Shown: positions 1 through 5,170 of the stretch, piece after piece
Layout of the letters: every line of letters starts with the position of its first letter
Position numbering within the stretch: position 1 is the stretch's first letter
Assembly (NCBI GenBank): GCA_023412175.1
Contig: JAEYOB010000614.1
Span: forward strand, 1-5,170
DNA length: 5,170 nt
Origin: Pseudomonadota bacterium
GTDB lineage: Bacteria; Pseudomonadota; Alphaproteobacteria; Azospirillales; Azospirillaceae
Direction of reading: 5' to 3'
Notes under the pieces: model-generated
The model's database searches: none
What the model saw: only the letters and a program-made list of their open reading frames with translations
Told to the model about the DNA's origin: nothing
Position numbers and translations under genes: made by a program

Positions 1-274
1 CGCCGGCCACCGCCTCGATCACCTCGGCGGTGGCGAGCATGCCGACCTTGACCGCGTCGGCGCCGATGTCCTCCATCACCACGCGCATCTGCTGCACGAC
101 GAAGGCCGGGTCGATCGGATACACGCCGTGGACGCCCAGCGTGTTCTGGGCCGTCAGCGCGGTGATCGCCGTCATGGCGTAGCCGTCCAGCGCGCTGACC
201 GCCTTGATGTCCGCCTGGATCCCGGCGCCGCCGCCGGAGTCCGATCCGGCGATGATGAGGACGCGCCCCTTCAT
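1..274 (-). CDS. thiD: Hydroxymethylpyrimidine / phosphomethylpyrimidine kinase, N-terminal part (cut by window edge)
   Basis: ThiD phosphorylates 4-amino-5-hydroxymethyl-2-methylpyrimidine (HMP) to HMP-P and then HMP-PP, the pyrimidine half of thiamine, in the cytosol. Only the first 91 codons are in the window; the family is usually about 260-280 residues, so roughly a third is seen. The protein starts [20 protein letters not shown], the ribokinase-fold opening with the [13 protein letters not shown] substrate loop (residues 10-22). It continues with TALTAQNT (38-45), which contains the Gln that contacts HMP in the family, and AVKVGML (74-80). The ATG at 274-272 was chosen because the family motif begins a few residues later and because this ATG overlaps the glmM stop as ATGA. 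No strong ribosome-binding site precedes it, so translation is probably coupled to glmM. The reading frame is intact to the window edge. Identification is from motifs; a bifunctional ThiD/ThiE fusion cannot be excluded because the C-terminus is not visible. Confidence 0.95.
   Translation of the reverse strand, partial: MKGRVLIIAGSDSGGGAGIQADIKAVSALDGYAMTAITALTAQNTLGVHGVYPIDPAFVVQQMRVVMEDIGADAVKVGMLATAEVIEAVAG
271..274 (-). promoter_or_regulatory. ATGA stop/start overlap joining glmM to thiD
   Basis: On the minus strand the four bases read ATGA: the ATG starts thiD and the TGA ends glmM. This arrangement usually gives re-initiation by the terminating ribosome and roughly coupled synthesis. 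The bases just upstream (GAGACGGCGGA) contain no good Shine-Dalgarno sequence, which is consistent with coupling. The overlap is seen directly; coupling is inferred. Confidence 0.8.
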
Positions 275-1641
275 TCCGCCGTCTCGGCCTGGCGGGTGGC
301 GGCGCGCTGGACGGCGGCGACGATGTCGCCCACCACCTGGTCGACCAGCCCGGCGTCGTCGCCTTCGGCCATCACGGGGATCAGCGGCTCGGTGCCGGAT
401 TTGCGGATCAGCAGGCGGCCGGCGCCGTTCAGGCGGTTCTCGCCCTCGCGGATCGCCTCCTTGACCTCGGCGGCCTCCAGCGGCGCCGAGCCGGCGGTGA
501 AGCGCACGTTGGTCAGCTTCTGCGGCACCGGGTCAAACAGGCGGCACGCCTCGCTGGCCGGCTTGCCCGTCCCCTGGATGCAGGCCAGAACCTGAAGCGC
601 GGCGATCAGCCCATCACCGGTGGTGGAATAGTCGGACAGCACGACGTGGCCGGACTGCTCGCCGCCGACGTTGAAGCCGTGGGTGCGCATGTGCTCGACC
701 ACGTAGCGGGCGCCGACCGGGGTGCGGACCAGATGCAGGCCGAACCCCTTCAGCGCGCGCTCCAGCCCCAGGTTGGACATGACGGTGGCGACGACGCCGC
801 CGCCCGTCAGCCGCTGCTCGGCCGCCCAGGAGCGGGCGACGAGCCCCATCACCTGATCGCCGTCCACCACGCGCCCGCTTTCGTCCACCATGATCAGGCG
901 GTCGGCGTCGCCATCCAGTGCGATGCCCAGGTGGGCACCCTCGGCCAGCACCGTGTCCTGCAGGAGCTTGGTCGCCGTGGCGCCGCAGCCCTTGTTGATG
1001 TTCAGGCCGTCCGGCTGCACGCCGATGGGGATCACGTCGGCGCCCAGCTCGTACAGAACCTTGGGTGCGACCTTGTAGGCGGCGCCGTGCGCGCAATCGA
1101 CGACGATCTTCAGGCCGTCCAACCGCAGGCCGCGCGGGAAGGTGTTCTTGACGTACTCGATGTAGCGGCCGGTTGCGTCCTCCATGCGGCTGGCGCGGCC
1201 GAGGTCGGGCGAGCCGGCAAGATCCGGGGCGAAGGGCAGGTCCATGCGCGCCTCGATGGCGGCCTCGACCTCGTCCGACAGCTTGTAGCCGTCCGGCCCG
1301 AACAGCTTGATGCCGTTGTCCTGGTAGGGATTGTGCGAGGCGGAGATCATCACGCCCATGTCGGAGCGGTGCGAGCGCGTCAGCATCGCCACCGCCGGGG
1401 TCGGCAGCGGGCCGACCAGCACGACCTCCATTCCCATGGAGATGAAGCCGGCGGTCAGCGCCGGTTCCAGCAGATAGCCCGAGAGGCGCGTGTCCTTGCC
1501 GATCACCACGCGGTGGCGGTGGTCGCCCCGGCGGAACTGCAAGGCCGTCGCCATCGCCACGCGCAGCGCCGTTTCGGCGGTCATCGGCTCGGTGTTGGCG
1601 GTGCCGCGGATGCCGTCGGTGCCGAACAGTCGTCGCGTCAT
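271..1641 (-). CDS. glmM: Phosphoglucosamine mutase
   Basis: GlmM converts glucosamine-6-phosphate to glucosamine-1-phosphate on the route to UDP-GlcNAc, which feeds peptidoglycan and lipopolysaccharide. The predicted protein has 456 residues, normal for the family (about 445-455). It opens [13 protein letters not shown]. The four signatures of the alpha-D-phosphohexomutase superfamily are present: the catalytic loop ISASHNP with the phosphorylated serine at Ser102 (same number as in E. coli), the Mg-binding loop DGDADR (243-248), the sugar-binding loop GEQSGH (327-332) and the phosphate-binding loop RKSGTEP (413-419). The reading frame stays open another 118 codons upstream, but that stretch lies in the intergenic region, is rich in Arg/Ser and has no homology to the family. 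The ATG at 1641-1639 fits the family start and has a GAGGG ribosome-binding site 8 nt upstream. Its TGA overlaps the thiD ATG by 4 nt, implying a glmM-thiD operon. One oddity is Pro422 (LIPVMAEG), where the E. coli protein has Arg. Confidence 0.98.
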   Translation of the reverse strand: MTRRLFGTDGIRGTANTEPMTAETALRVAMATALQFRRGDHRHRVVIGKDTRLSGYLLEPALTAGFISMGMEVVLVGPLPTPAVAMLTRSHRSDMGVMISASHNPYQDNGIKLFGPDGYKLSDEVEAAIEARMDLPFAPDLAGSPDLGRASRMEDATGRYIEYVKNTFPRGLRLDGLKIVVDCAHGAAYKVAPKVLYELGADVIPIGVQPDGLNINKGCGATATKLLQDTVLAEGAHLGIALDGDADRLIMVDESGRVVDGDQVMGLVARSWAAEQRLTGGGVVATVMSNLGLERALKGFGLHLVRTPVGARYVVEHMRTHGFNVGGEQSGHVVLSDYSTTGDGLIAALQVLACIQGTGKPASEACRLFDPVPQKLTNVRFTAGSAPLEAAEVKEAIREGENRLNGAGRLLIRKSGTEPLIPVMAEGDDAGLVDQVVGDIVAAVQRAATRQAETAE

Positions 1642-1649
1642 AATGAAAA

Positions 1650-1654
1650 CCCTC
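1650..1654 (-). promoter_or_regulatory. Ribosome-binding site of glmM
   Basis: The minus strand reads GAGGG followed by an 8-nt spacer (TTTTCATT) and then the ATG of glmM. This decides the start at 1641 over the longer open frame upstream. Confidence 0.75.
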
Positions 1655-1676
1655 GGGAATGCCCTGATGCCAGAAG

Positions 1677-1694
1677 CCGCACGCGTGCATGCGG
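1677..1694. repeat. 18-bp imperfect dyad with a perfect 10-bp palindrome, candidate operator
   Basis: The sequence CCGCACGCGTGCATGCGG has outer arms CCGCA/TGCGG, and its left part contains the perfect palindrome GCACGCGTGC (1679-1688). It lies 36-53 bp upstream of the glmM start, in the expected leader or start-site region. It could be a protein-binding site or a short RNA hairpin. In GC-rich DNA short palindromes also arise by chance, so the functional call is weak. Confidence 0.3.
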
Positions 1695-1701
1695 AGCCCT
1701 C

Positions 1702-1730
1702 TTCTTCACTGCATCCGCGCCTTCGGTCAA
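1702..1730 (-). promoter_or_regulatory. Weak candidate promoter of glmM
   Basis: The minus strand carries TTGACC (1730-1725), matching 5 of 6 bases of a -35 box. A 17-bp spacer then leads to GAAGAA (1707-1702), a poor -10 box. Many alphaproteobacterial housekeeping promoters keep the -35 better than the -10, so this is possible. It would place the transcript start near 1695, inside or beside the dyad at 1677-1694, with a leader of about 55 nt. Confidence 0.25.
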
Positions 1731-1813
1731 GCGCCCTTCCGCACTGGCGCGAACGGGGTACATGCCGTCGGACCCGGCGCTTAAGGAGGAGCGGCGACGA
1801 GACGGCCCGCGTG

Positions 1814-1830
1814 CGGCGTTGTTCACGCCG
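1814..1830 (+). other. Small hairpin in the kup leader
   Basis: CGGCGT and ACGCCG form a 6-bp inverted repeat around a 5-nt loop (TGTTC), 34 nt before the kup start codon. There is no following T-run, so it is not an intrinsic terminator. It could be a leader structure or chance pairing in GC-rich DNA. Confidence 0.25.
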
Positions 1831-1852
1831 TGAGCGCCACCATTCGCCGACC

Positions 1853-1856
1853 GAGG
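1853..1856 (+). promoter_or_regulatory. Ribosome-binding site of kup
   Basis: GAGG lies 8 nt before the ATG at 1865. It is modest but well spaced and supports this start over the in-frame GTG at 1811, which would add 18 residues and has AAGGAGGA 20 nt upstream, too far for normal use. Confidence 0.6.
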
Positions 1857-1864
1857 CTTCCCCG

Positions 1865-3814
1865 ATGCAGCCGCAAACGACGACCGAGGACCGGAGCCTG
1901 CAAACCGATCCGGTGACCGGCATCCTGGAGGGCGCTCCCGGCGTCGGGCACGGCGCCACGAAGCTCTCAGCCCTGATGCTGGCGGCGCTCGGCATCGTCT
2001 ACGGCGACATCGGCACCAGCCCGATCTACGCGCTGAAGGAATGCTTCGGCCACACGGTCGGCGTGCCGCTGACGCCGGCCAACGTGTTCGGCTTCCTGTC
2101 GCTGATCGCCTGGGCGCTGATCCTCGTGGTCACGGTGAAGTACGTGGTCTTCGTCATGCGGGCCGACAACCGCGGCGAGGGCGGCATCCTGGCGCTGACT
2201 GCGCTGGCGCTGCGCGGCGCCGAGGGCGGCGGATACCCGCGCATCGCGCTGCTGGGCCTGGGGGTGTTCGGCGCGGCGCTGTTCTTCGGCGACGGCATGA
2301 TCACCCCGGCCATCTCCGTGCTGTCGGCCGTCGAGGGGCTGGAGGTGATGGCCCCCACGCTGGAGCACTTCGTGGTGCCGATCGCGATCGTCATCCTGGT
2401 CGGGCTGTTCATGATGCAGCGCGGCGGCACGGCGCGCGTCGGGCGGCTGTTCGGTCCGGTGATGGTGGTGTGGTTCCTGACGCTCGGGCTGCTCGGCGCC
2501 TGGCAGGTGGCGCAGGAGCCCGGTGTGTTGCGGGCGCTGTCGCCGGCCTACGCCCTCGCCTTCCTGTCGGAGAACGGCTGGCACGCCTTCCTCGGCCTGG
2601 GCACCGTGGTGTTGGCGATCACCGGGGCGGAGGCGCTGTACGCCGACATGGGGCACCTGGGCCGGCCTGCGATCCGCTACGCCTGGGTCGGCTTCGTGCT
2701 GCCGGCGCTGCTGCTGAACTATTTCGGCCAGGGGGCGCTGCTGATCCGCGACCCGGCGGCGCTGGAGCACCCGTTCTTCCGGCTGGTGCCGGAGTGGGGG
2801 CTGCTGCCGCTGCTGCTCCTGGCCACCGCCGCGACGATCATCGCCAGCCAGGCGATGATCTCCGGCGCCTTCTCCATGGCGCGCGAGGCGATCCAGATCG
2901 GCCTGATGCCGCGACAGGCGATCCGCCACACCTCGGAGCGCGAGATCGGCCAGATCTACATACCCAGGGTCAACTGGTTCCTGCTGGCGGCGGTGATTCT
3001 GCTGGTGGTCGGCTTCCAGTCGTCGAGCAACCTCGCCGCCGCCTACGGCATCGCGGTGATGGGGACCATGACCTGCACCAGCCTGCTGTTCTTCGTGGTG
3101 GCCCGCACGCAGTGGCGCTGGCCGCTGGCGGCGGCGCTGGCGGCGGCGGGCCTGATGCTGTGCGTCGACCTGCCGTTCCTCGCCGCCAACCTGCTGAAGG
3201 TGCCGGAGGGCGGCTGGTTCCCGCTCCTGGCCGGGGCCGCGATGTTCTACCTGATGTGGGTCTGGCAGCAGGGCCGCCGGGTGGTGGTCAAGCGGCTGGC
3301 CGAGGCCGGCATGGACGTGGACGACTTCATCGCCTCGATCAGCCGCCGCGGGCCGCACCGGGTGCCCGGGACGGCGGTGTTCCTCACCTCCAACATCGGC
3401 CGGGTGCCGCACGCGCTGCTGCACAACCTGAAGCACAACATGGTGCTGCACGACCGGGTCATCCTGCTGACCGTGCTGACCCGCGACGTGCCGTGGGTGC
3501 GGCCGGAGCGGCGGGTCGAGGTGACCCCCCTCGGCCACAACTTCTTCCGGGTGGTGCTGCGCTACGGCTTCAAGGAGACGCCCAGGGTGCCCGAGGGGCT
3601 GGAGCAGTGTGAAAGCTCCGGACTGAACGTGGACCCGATGCGGACCTCGTACTTTCTGGGCCGCGAGACGCTGGTGGCGTCGGCGCACCCGGACATGTCC
3701 ACGGTGGCCGAACGCGTGTTCATCCTGCTGTCGGCCAACGCCCTGTCGGCATCGGACTTCTTCGGCATCCCGCCAAACCGCGTGGTCGAGCTGGGCACGC
3801 AGATCGAGATCTGA
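1865..3814 (+). CDS. kup: KUP/HAK/KT-family potassium uptake transporter
   Basis: Kup is an inner-membrane K+ transporter thought to bring in K+ together with H+. The predicted protein has 649 residues (E. coli Kup has 622); the difference is mainly a polar N-terminal tail of about 25 residues. The signature [14 protein letters not shown] spans 43-56. About 12 hydrophobic segments can be drawn, roughly at 33-56, 74-97, 126-147, 168-184, 196-213, 240-262, 271-292, 312-334, 368-386, 391-412, 419-440 and 449-468, followed by a cytosolic domain of about 180 residues. Acidic residues important in the family are kept: Asp48 (E. coli D23), Asp143 in GDGMITPA (E. coli E116) and Glu256 in [13 protein letters not shown] (E. 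coli E229). NYFGQGALL (285-293), [12 protein letters not shown] (387-398) and the C-terminal [15 protein letters not shown] match E. coli closely. The gene is divergent from glmM and convergent with the hemerythrin gene, so it is probably monocistronic. No frameshift or truncation is visible. Confidence 0.97.
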   Translation: MQPQTTTEDRSLQTDPVTGILEGAPGVGHGATKLSALMLAALGIVYGDIGTSPIYALKECFGHTVGVPLTPANVFGFLSLIAWALILVVTVKYVVFVMRADNRGEGGILALTALALRGAEGGGYPRIALLGLGVFGAALFFGDGMITPAISVLSAVEGLEVMAPTLEHFVVPIAIVILVGLFMMQRGGTARVGRLFGPVMVVWFLTLGLLGAWQVAQEPGVLRALSPAYALAFLSENGWHAFLGLGTVVLAITGAEALYADMGHLGRPAIRYAWVGFVLPALLLNYFGQGALLIRDPAALEHPFFRLVPEWGLLPLLLLATAATIIASQAMISGAFSMAREAIQIGLMPRQAIRHTSEREIGQIYIPRVNWFLLAAVILLVVGFQSSSNLAAAYGIAVMGTMTCTSLLFFVVARTQWRWPLAAALAAAGLMLCVDLPFLAANLLKVPEGGWFPLLAGAAMFYLMWVWQQGRRVVVKRLAEAGMDVDDFIASISRRGPHRVPGTAVFLTSNIGRVPHALLHNLKHNMVLHDRVILLTVLTRDVPWVRPERRVEVTPLGHNFFRVVLRYGFKETPRVPEGLEQCESSGLNVDPMRTSYFLGRETLVASAHPDMSTVAERVFILLSANALSASDFFGIPPNRVVELGTQIEI

Positions 3815-3824
3815 AGACGCCCCC

Positions 3825-4274
3825 TCAGGCGCAGGCGGGCTCGGCGACGTGCCGCGCGTCGGCGTGCGGGATGCCGTTCTCCTGAAGCCACAGGCCGAAC
3901 TTGCGGTCGGCCGACTGGATGTGCAGCATCAGCCAGTTCAGCATGAAGCGGCCGAGCACGTCGCGGATCTCCTCCTCGCTGGCGCTGCCGGAGGCGAGCC
4001 TGTGAACCTCGGCCTCCGCCATGTCGTGCATCATGCGATGCTCGTTGACGAAGGGATAGCCGGCGGACTGCATCAGGCCCTCTTCGTTGGTGAAGTGCTC
4101 CTCGGTGTAGAGCACCACCTCGGCCAGCATGGCGTACAGATCCGCTTCCGGCAAGCCACGGGTCTCGGCGTGGTTGAAGCGGTCGAGCAGGCGGATGAAG
4201 TGCCGGTGCTCCTCGTCGATCTGATCGACGCCGACGGCAAGCACCTCCGTCCATACGGTTGGCTGCTGGTCCAT
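3825..4274 (-). CDS. Single-domain bacteriohemerythrin (O2-binding di-iron protein)
   Basis: Hemerythrins bind O2 reversibly at a non-haem di-iron centre. Bacterial ones are proposed to store, deliver or sense oxygen, or to protect against reactive species. The protein is 149 residues, about the usual length for a one-domain form. All seven iron ligands of the family are present in canonical spacing: His23 (IDEEH), His60 and Glu64 (HFTNE), His79 and His83 (HRMMH), and His118 and Asp123 (HIQSAD). There is no signal peptide or membrane segment, so it is cytosolic, and no attached GGDEF or chemoreceptor domain. A short tail after about residue 135 includes one Cys (148). The ATG at 4274 has GGAAGG a few bases upstream. 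Its stop lies 10 bp from the stop of the converging kup gene. It follows folP on the same strand after a 128-bp AT-rich gap, which suggests its own promoter. The physiological role cannot be read from the sequence. Confidence 0.95.
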   Translation of the reverse strand: MDQQPTVWTEVLAVGVDQIDEEHRHFIRLLDRFNHAETRGLPEADLYAMLAEVVLYTEEHFTNEEGLMQSAGYPFVNEHRMMHDMAEAEVHRLASGSASEEEIRDVLGRFMLNWLMLHIQSADRKFGLWLQENGIPHADARHVAEPACA

Positions 4275-4278
4275 GGGA

Positions 4279-4284
4279 CCTTCC
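4279..4284 (-). promoter_or_regulatory. Ribosome-binding site of the hemerythrin gene, inside a tiny inverted repeat
   Basis: The minus strand reads GGAAGG, then TCCC, then ATG, giving a short 4-nt spacer. The site overlaps GGGA-AGG-TCCC (4275-4285), a 4-bp inverted repeat that could partly pair. It is the only purine-rich element in range of this start. Confidence 0.5.
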
Positions 4285-4289
4285 CGCCC

Positions 4290-4303
4290 GCGGCTGACGC
4301 CGC
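4290..4303 (-). other. Leader hairpin upstream of the hemerythrin ribosome-binding site
   Basis: GCGGC-GTCA-GCCGC forms a perfect 5-bp GC-rich stem with a 4-nt loop in the expected mRNA leader. It ends 5 nt before the Shine-Dalgarno sequence. It has no T-run after it, so it is not an intrinsic terminator. A role in translation or mRNA stability is possible but not shown. Confidence 0.35.
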
Positions 4304-4337
4304 AGACCCCCTGACTTTTGAATTAAAACCTTTGGAT

Positions 4338-4366
4338 AGGATACGGATGGTAGTACCATTCTGCAA
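4338..4366 (-). promoter_or_regulatory. Candidate sigma-70 promoter of the hemerythrin gene
   Basis: On the minus strand TTGCAG (4366-4361) and TATCCT (4343-4338) are separated by exactly 17 bp. They match 3 of 6 and 4 of 6 consensus bases. Transcription would begin near 4331, giving a leader of about 57 nt. The spacer contains the palindrome at 4347-4359. The box matches are moderate, but the AT-rich setting, spacing and distance to the start codon fit a promoter. Confidence 0.45.
4347..4359. promoter_or_regulatory. Perfect 13-bp palindrome, candidate operator
   Basis: ATGGTA-G-TACCAT is a perfect 6-bp inverted repeat around one central base. It lies within the spacer between the candidate -35 and -10 boxes of the hemerythrin promoter, where a bound regulator could block or reshape the promoter. 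The regulator family cannot be told from the sequence, and it does not match the FNR/FixK consensus TTGAT-N4-ATCAA. Confidence 0.45.
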
Positions 4367-4402
4367 GCATTTTTGCCAAAATATAGTTTGATTTCAAATG
4401 AT

Positions 4403-5170
4403 TCATCCTGGCGGGTGCAGCCCCTCCCACACGGCGCGCGCCTGCGCGGTTTCGGCGACATCGTGGACGCGCAGGATCTGGGCGCCCTGGCCGAACGATT
4501 CCAGCCCGGCGGCGAGGGAGCCGGCGACCCGGTCCTTGGGCATCTCGCCGCGCGACAGGCGGCCGATGAAGGCCTTGCGCGACACGCCGATCAGCACCGC
4601 GCACCCAAGGCTGTGGTACAGCGCCGTGTGCCGCAGGACCTGAAGGTTGTGCTCCACCGTCTTGCCGAAGCCGACGCCGGGATCGACGGCGATGCGCTCC
4701 AGCGGCAACCCGGCGGCAACGCAGGCCCCGACGCGCTCCTCCAGCCAGTCGAAGATGTCGAGTGCGGCGTCCTCGTAGCTGGGGTTCTGCTGCATGGTGC
4801 CGGGCTCGCCCTGCATGTGCATCAGAACCACCGGCGCCTGGGCGCTGGCGACCACCGCGAGGCTGTCGGCGTCGCCGGTCAGGCCGCTGATGTCGTTGAC
4901 GATCCGCGCCCCGGCGCCGAGCGCCGCGCGCATGACCCGCGCGTGCCGGGTGTCCACCGAGACGCACACCCCCTTGGCGGCGAAGTGGCGGACGACAGGC
5001 AGCACGCGCGCCTCTTCCTCCTCGGGCGACACGGCGGCGGAGCCGGGCCGGGTGGACTCGCCGCCGATGTCGAGAATCTCCGCCCCCGCCTCCAGCAGCG
5101 CCTCGCCGTGCGCCAGCGCGGCGCCGCGGTCGAAGAAGTCGCCGCCGTCGGAGAAGCTGTCCGGCGTGAC
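4403..5170 (-). CDS. folP: Dihydropteroate synthase, N-terminus beyond the window
   Basis: FolP joins p-aminobenzoate to 6-hydroxymethyl-7,8-dihydropterin pyrophosphate to make 7,8-dihydropteroate in folate synthesis, and is the target of sulfonamides. The window holds 255 codons plus TGA; the frame is open to the window edge, so an upstream start is missing. Family motifs run in order (numbered from the first visible residue): VTPDSFSDGG (1-10), DIGGESTRPGS (34-44), SVDT (71-74), IVNDISGL (90-97), LMHMQGEPGTMQ (116-127), DPGVGFGK (163-170), GVSRKAFIG (195-203, the Ser-Arg-Lys pABA/sulfonamide site), DRVAGSLAAG (213-222) and RVHDVAET (234-241). A GTG at 5032 is internal, since conserved motifs lie upstream of it. 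folP-glmM adjacency is common in proteobacteria, but here two other genes lie between them. No intrinsic terminator follows the stop, so some read-through into the hemerythrin gene is possible. Confidence 0.97.
   Translation of the reverse strand, partial: VTPDSFSDGGDFFDRGAALAHGEALLEAGAEILDIGGESTRPGSAAVSPEEEEARVLPVVRHFAAKGVCVSVDTRHARVMRAALGAGARIVNDISGLTGDADSLAVVASAQAPVVLMHMQGEPGTMQQNPSYEDAALDIFDWLEERVGACVAAGLPLERIAVDPGVGFGKTVEHNLQVLRHTALYHSLGCAVLIGVSRKAFIGRLSRGEMPKDRVAGSLAAGLESFGQGAQILRVHDVAETAQARAVWEGLHPPG

Larger units (their letters stand above)
1642..1864. other. Divergent intergenic region between glmM and kup
   Basis: These 223 bp separate two genes transcribed away from each other, so both promoters should lie here. 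Visible content is the glmM ribosome-binding site, a dyad at 1677-1694, a weak promoter-like element for glmM, an orphan AAGGAGGA at 1783-1790, a short hairpin at 1814-1830 and the kup ribosome-binding site at 1853-1856. No convincing sigma-70 promoter for kup was found. Open frames crossing the region are rich in Arg/Ser and look like non-coding read-through in high-GC DNA. Confidence 0.8.
4312..4406. other. AT-rich island between folP and the hemerythrin gene
   Basis: Only about 30 of these 95 bases are G or C (about 32%), against roughly 70% in the flanking genes. It covers nearly all of the folP-hemerythrin gap and the last few bases of folP. It contains a promoter-like element with a palindrome in its spacer (4338-4366), the short dyad TTTGA-TT-TCAAA (4387-4398) and TATATT-like runs. 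It codes for nothing I can support. Such composition fits a regulatory region or the edge of inserted DNA. Confidence 0.75.

Noticed and set aside
646..1833. Plus-strand open frame of 395 codons opposite glmM and its upstream region
   Set aside because: It reads mostly Ala, Val, His, Gln and Gly repeats opposite the conserved glmM motifs, and has no domain of its own.
1642..1995. N-terminal extension of GlmM by 118 residues
   Set aside because: The stretch overlaps the kup start on the other strand, is Arg/Ser-rich and has no family counterpart. The ATG at 1641 has a good ribosome-binding site and fits the normal GlmM start.
2041..3612. Second long plus-strand frame inside kup
   Set aside because: It is an out-of-frame shadow with a low-complexity Ala/Gly/Arg protein and no family motif; the real kup frame covers the same bases.
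1967..3688. Long open frame antisense to kup (573 codons)
   Set aside because: Its protein is dominated by Arg, Gln, His and Pro with no recognisable domain, as expected for a frame opposite a GC-rich gene. The plus-strand Kup is unambiguous.
4361..4379. Sigma-54-like promoter on the minus strand (TTGGCAAAAATGCTTGCAG) upstream of the hemerythrin gene
   Set aside because: It has the TGGCA and TTGCA blocks, but 11 bases lie between GG and GC where sigma-54 promoters almost always have 10. The one-base shift puts the two elements out of register.
3849..4391. Plus-strand open frame opposite the hemerythrin gene
   Set aside because: It is antisense to a gene with all seven iron ligands and has no recognisable domain; its end runs into the AT-rich intergenic island.
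4387..4398. FNR/FixK-type box at the TTTGATTTCAAA dyad
   Set aside because: The consensus TTGAT-N4-ATCAA is not met; the second half-site is absent at the required spacing.
4275..4402. Intrinsic terminator after folP
   Set aside because: The dyads in the gap (4347-4359 and 4387-4398) are AT-rich or short and are not followed by a T-run on the minus strand.

Overview
The window is about 70% GC, has codons ending mostly in G or C, and carries only housekeeping-type genes. Together with the folP / glmM / thiD gene neighbourhood, this suggests an alphaproteobacterium, most likely of the Rhodospirillales (Azospirillum-like) type. That placement is inferred from composition and protein character, not from a database comparison. 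Both ends of the window cut through genes.

Layout from left to right: (1) positions 1-274, minus strand, the N-terminal third of thiD (HMP/HMP-P kinase, thiamine synthesis); (2) 271-1641, minus strand, complete glmM (phosphoglucosamine mutase), whose stop codon overlaps the thiD start as ATGA; (3) 1642-1864, a 223-bp divergent intergenic region with an 18-bp dyad and a ribosome-binding site for each flanking gene; (4) 1865-3814, plus strand, complete kup (KUP-family K+ uptake transporter); (5) 3825-4274, minus strand, a complete single-domain bacteriohemerythrin converging on kup with only 10 bp between the stop codons; (6) 4275-4402, a 128-bp gap mostly made of a sharply AT-rich island with a promoter-like element that holds a perfect 13-bp palindrome in its spacer; (7) 4403-5170, minus strand, most of folP (dihydropteroate synthase), with its N-terminus beyond the window.

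folP and glmM are direct neighbours in many proteobacteria (for example ftsH-folP-glmM in E. coli). Here folP, glmM and thiD all lie on the minus strand in that order, but the hemerythrin gene and an oppositely oriented kup separate folP from glmM. The simplest reading is a conserved folate / cell-wall-precursor / thiamine cluster interrupted by a two-gene insertion. glmM feeds UDP-GlcNAc synthesis, folP makes 7,8-dihydropteroate and thiD phosphorylates the thiamine pyrimidine. Kup brings in K+ with H+, and the hemerythrin binds O2 through a di-iron centre.

I see no undescribed multi-gene system, mobile element, CRISPR array or RNA gene. The most interesting non-coding signal is the AT-rich, palindrome-bearing region upstream of the hemerythrin gene, which looks like a regulated promoter.
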